Origin: Pontibacillus yanchengensis Y32
GTDB lineage: Bacteria > Bacillota > Bacilli > Bacillales > BH030062
Direction: 5' to 3'
Assembly (NCBI RefSeq): GCF_000770635.1
Contig: NZ_AVBF01000010.1
Location: 21,560 to 85,559, forward strand
Length of the DNA stretch: 64,000 bases
The translations under genes and the position numbers were made by a program. Positions within the stretch are counted from its first letter, which is position 1. The number at the start of each line of letters is the position of its first letter. The notes under the pieces were generated by a model. The model saw only the letters and a list, made by a program, of their open reading frames with translations, ran no database searches and was not told the DNA's origin. Positions 63,755 through 64,000 of the stretch are shown piece by piece.

Positions 63755-63801
63755 AACAAAAACGCATGGAGGGTTTAGTCCCGCCATGCGTTTTTGTTTT
63801 G
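63755..63801. terminator. Terminator after the small membrane protein gene
   Basis: AACAAAAACGCATGG and CCATGCGTTTTTGTT, a perfect 15-bp stem with inner GGG/CCC, followed by TT. Confidence 0.92.
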
Positions 63802-63869
63802 TAAACAATTATTAACATCATTAAGTGGAAGTATTATAACAAATATTATGAGAGCGTTTATTCCATTTT

Positions 63870-64000
63870 AGAGGCATAATCTTGAAGACTTGGATTCGAG
63901 ATAATATGGGCTAGAGGGGTGTTTCCGTTGCTTTAGATGGCATAAAGGTGTCCTGGGAACAACTCGCGTCCTGCCGGCGAGCTGGCAAGCTACCTTCGGG
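63870..64000 (+). repeat. Composite palindromic element C, left part
   Basis: It starts with AGAGGCATAATCTTGAAGAC and continues through TTGGATTCGAGATAAT, identical over about 34 bases to the inverted right end of element B. The GC-rich arm GGAACAACTCGCGTCCTGCC starts at 63957 and is cut by the window end. Confidence 0.75.

Noticed and set aside
1..64000. CRISPR array, prophage, integrative element or tRNA genes
   Set aside because: No regularly spaced repeats, phage structural genes, integrase, transposase or cloverleaf sequences were found; gene order is nearly that of the Bacillus core genome.

Overview
The window is about 64 kb of a low-GC Gram-positive chromosome from the family Bacillaceae. 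The gene order matches, as I remember it, the Bacillus subtilis block ackA-ytxK-tpx-ytfJ-ytfI ... sspA-thiI-nifZ-ezrA-refZ-ytsP-dgcP-rpsD-tyrS-acuABC-motPS-ccpA-aroA-ytxJHG-murC-sftA-ytpRQP-ytoQ-ytoP-ytzB-ytnP-trmB. Spore genes (sspA, ytfJ/gerW, refZ), a Na+-type MotPS stator and an acidic Asn/Gly/Ser-rich tail on a penicillin-binding protein suggest a spore-forming, probably salt-tolerant relative (Halobacillus/Pontibacillus/Virgibacillus-like). The genus is a guess. There are no rRNA or tRNA genes, no prophage, no transposase and no CRISPR array.

Layout. 0-5.7 kb: atypical SDR protein, NCS1 permease, a 52-residue protein, a universal stress protein behind a perfect cre site, the sinI-sinR pair behind a cyclic-di-GMP-I riboswitch, moaB and ecsC. 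5.9-6.6 kb: a composite palindromic repeat. 6.7-20.7 kb: ackA, ytxK, tpx, ytfJ-ytfI, nadK, an amidohydrolase, sspA, thiI-iscS, ezrA, refZ, ytsP. 21.3-29.6 kb: a GAF/GGDEF diguanylate cyclase, a membrane protein of unknown function, rpsD with a structured leader, a nuclease-helicase fusion, a second composite repeat and tyrS with its T-box. 29.7-42 kb: a class A PBP, acuABC, motPS-ccpA, aroA, and a large FtsA-like ATPase. 42.1-42.8 kb: a third repeat. 43-63.7 kb: ytxJ/ytxHG, an M29 aminopeptidase, murC, a nicotinate phosphoribosyltransferase, sftA, ytpRQP, a PTS EIIC-like protein, an MCP, ytoQ, a DUF84 NTPase, ytoP, ytzB, ytnP, trmB and a small cre-controlled membrane protein. A further repeat copy starts at 63.87 kb and runs off the edge.

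Themes. (1) The most notable signal is a cyclic-di-GMP-I (GEMM-I) aptamer in the leader of sinI-sinR, the biofilm/motility switch. It has a sigma-A-like promoter just upstream and a possible Spo0A box about 90 bp further up. A diguanylate cyclase lies in the same window. sinI itself is only 49 codons and easily missed. (2) Carbon catabolite control: ccpA is present together with strong cre matches before the universal stress gene and before a 52-residue membrane protein, and one before ackA. (3) Four families of palindromic, GC-rich interspersed repeats fill nearly every long intergenic gap and create spurious open frames. (4) acuABC is intact, but acsA is not at its usual place, where a class A PBP sits. 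Start codons were moved inward from the longest frame wherever a Shine-Dalgarno sequence clearly favoured it.
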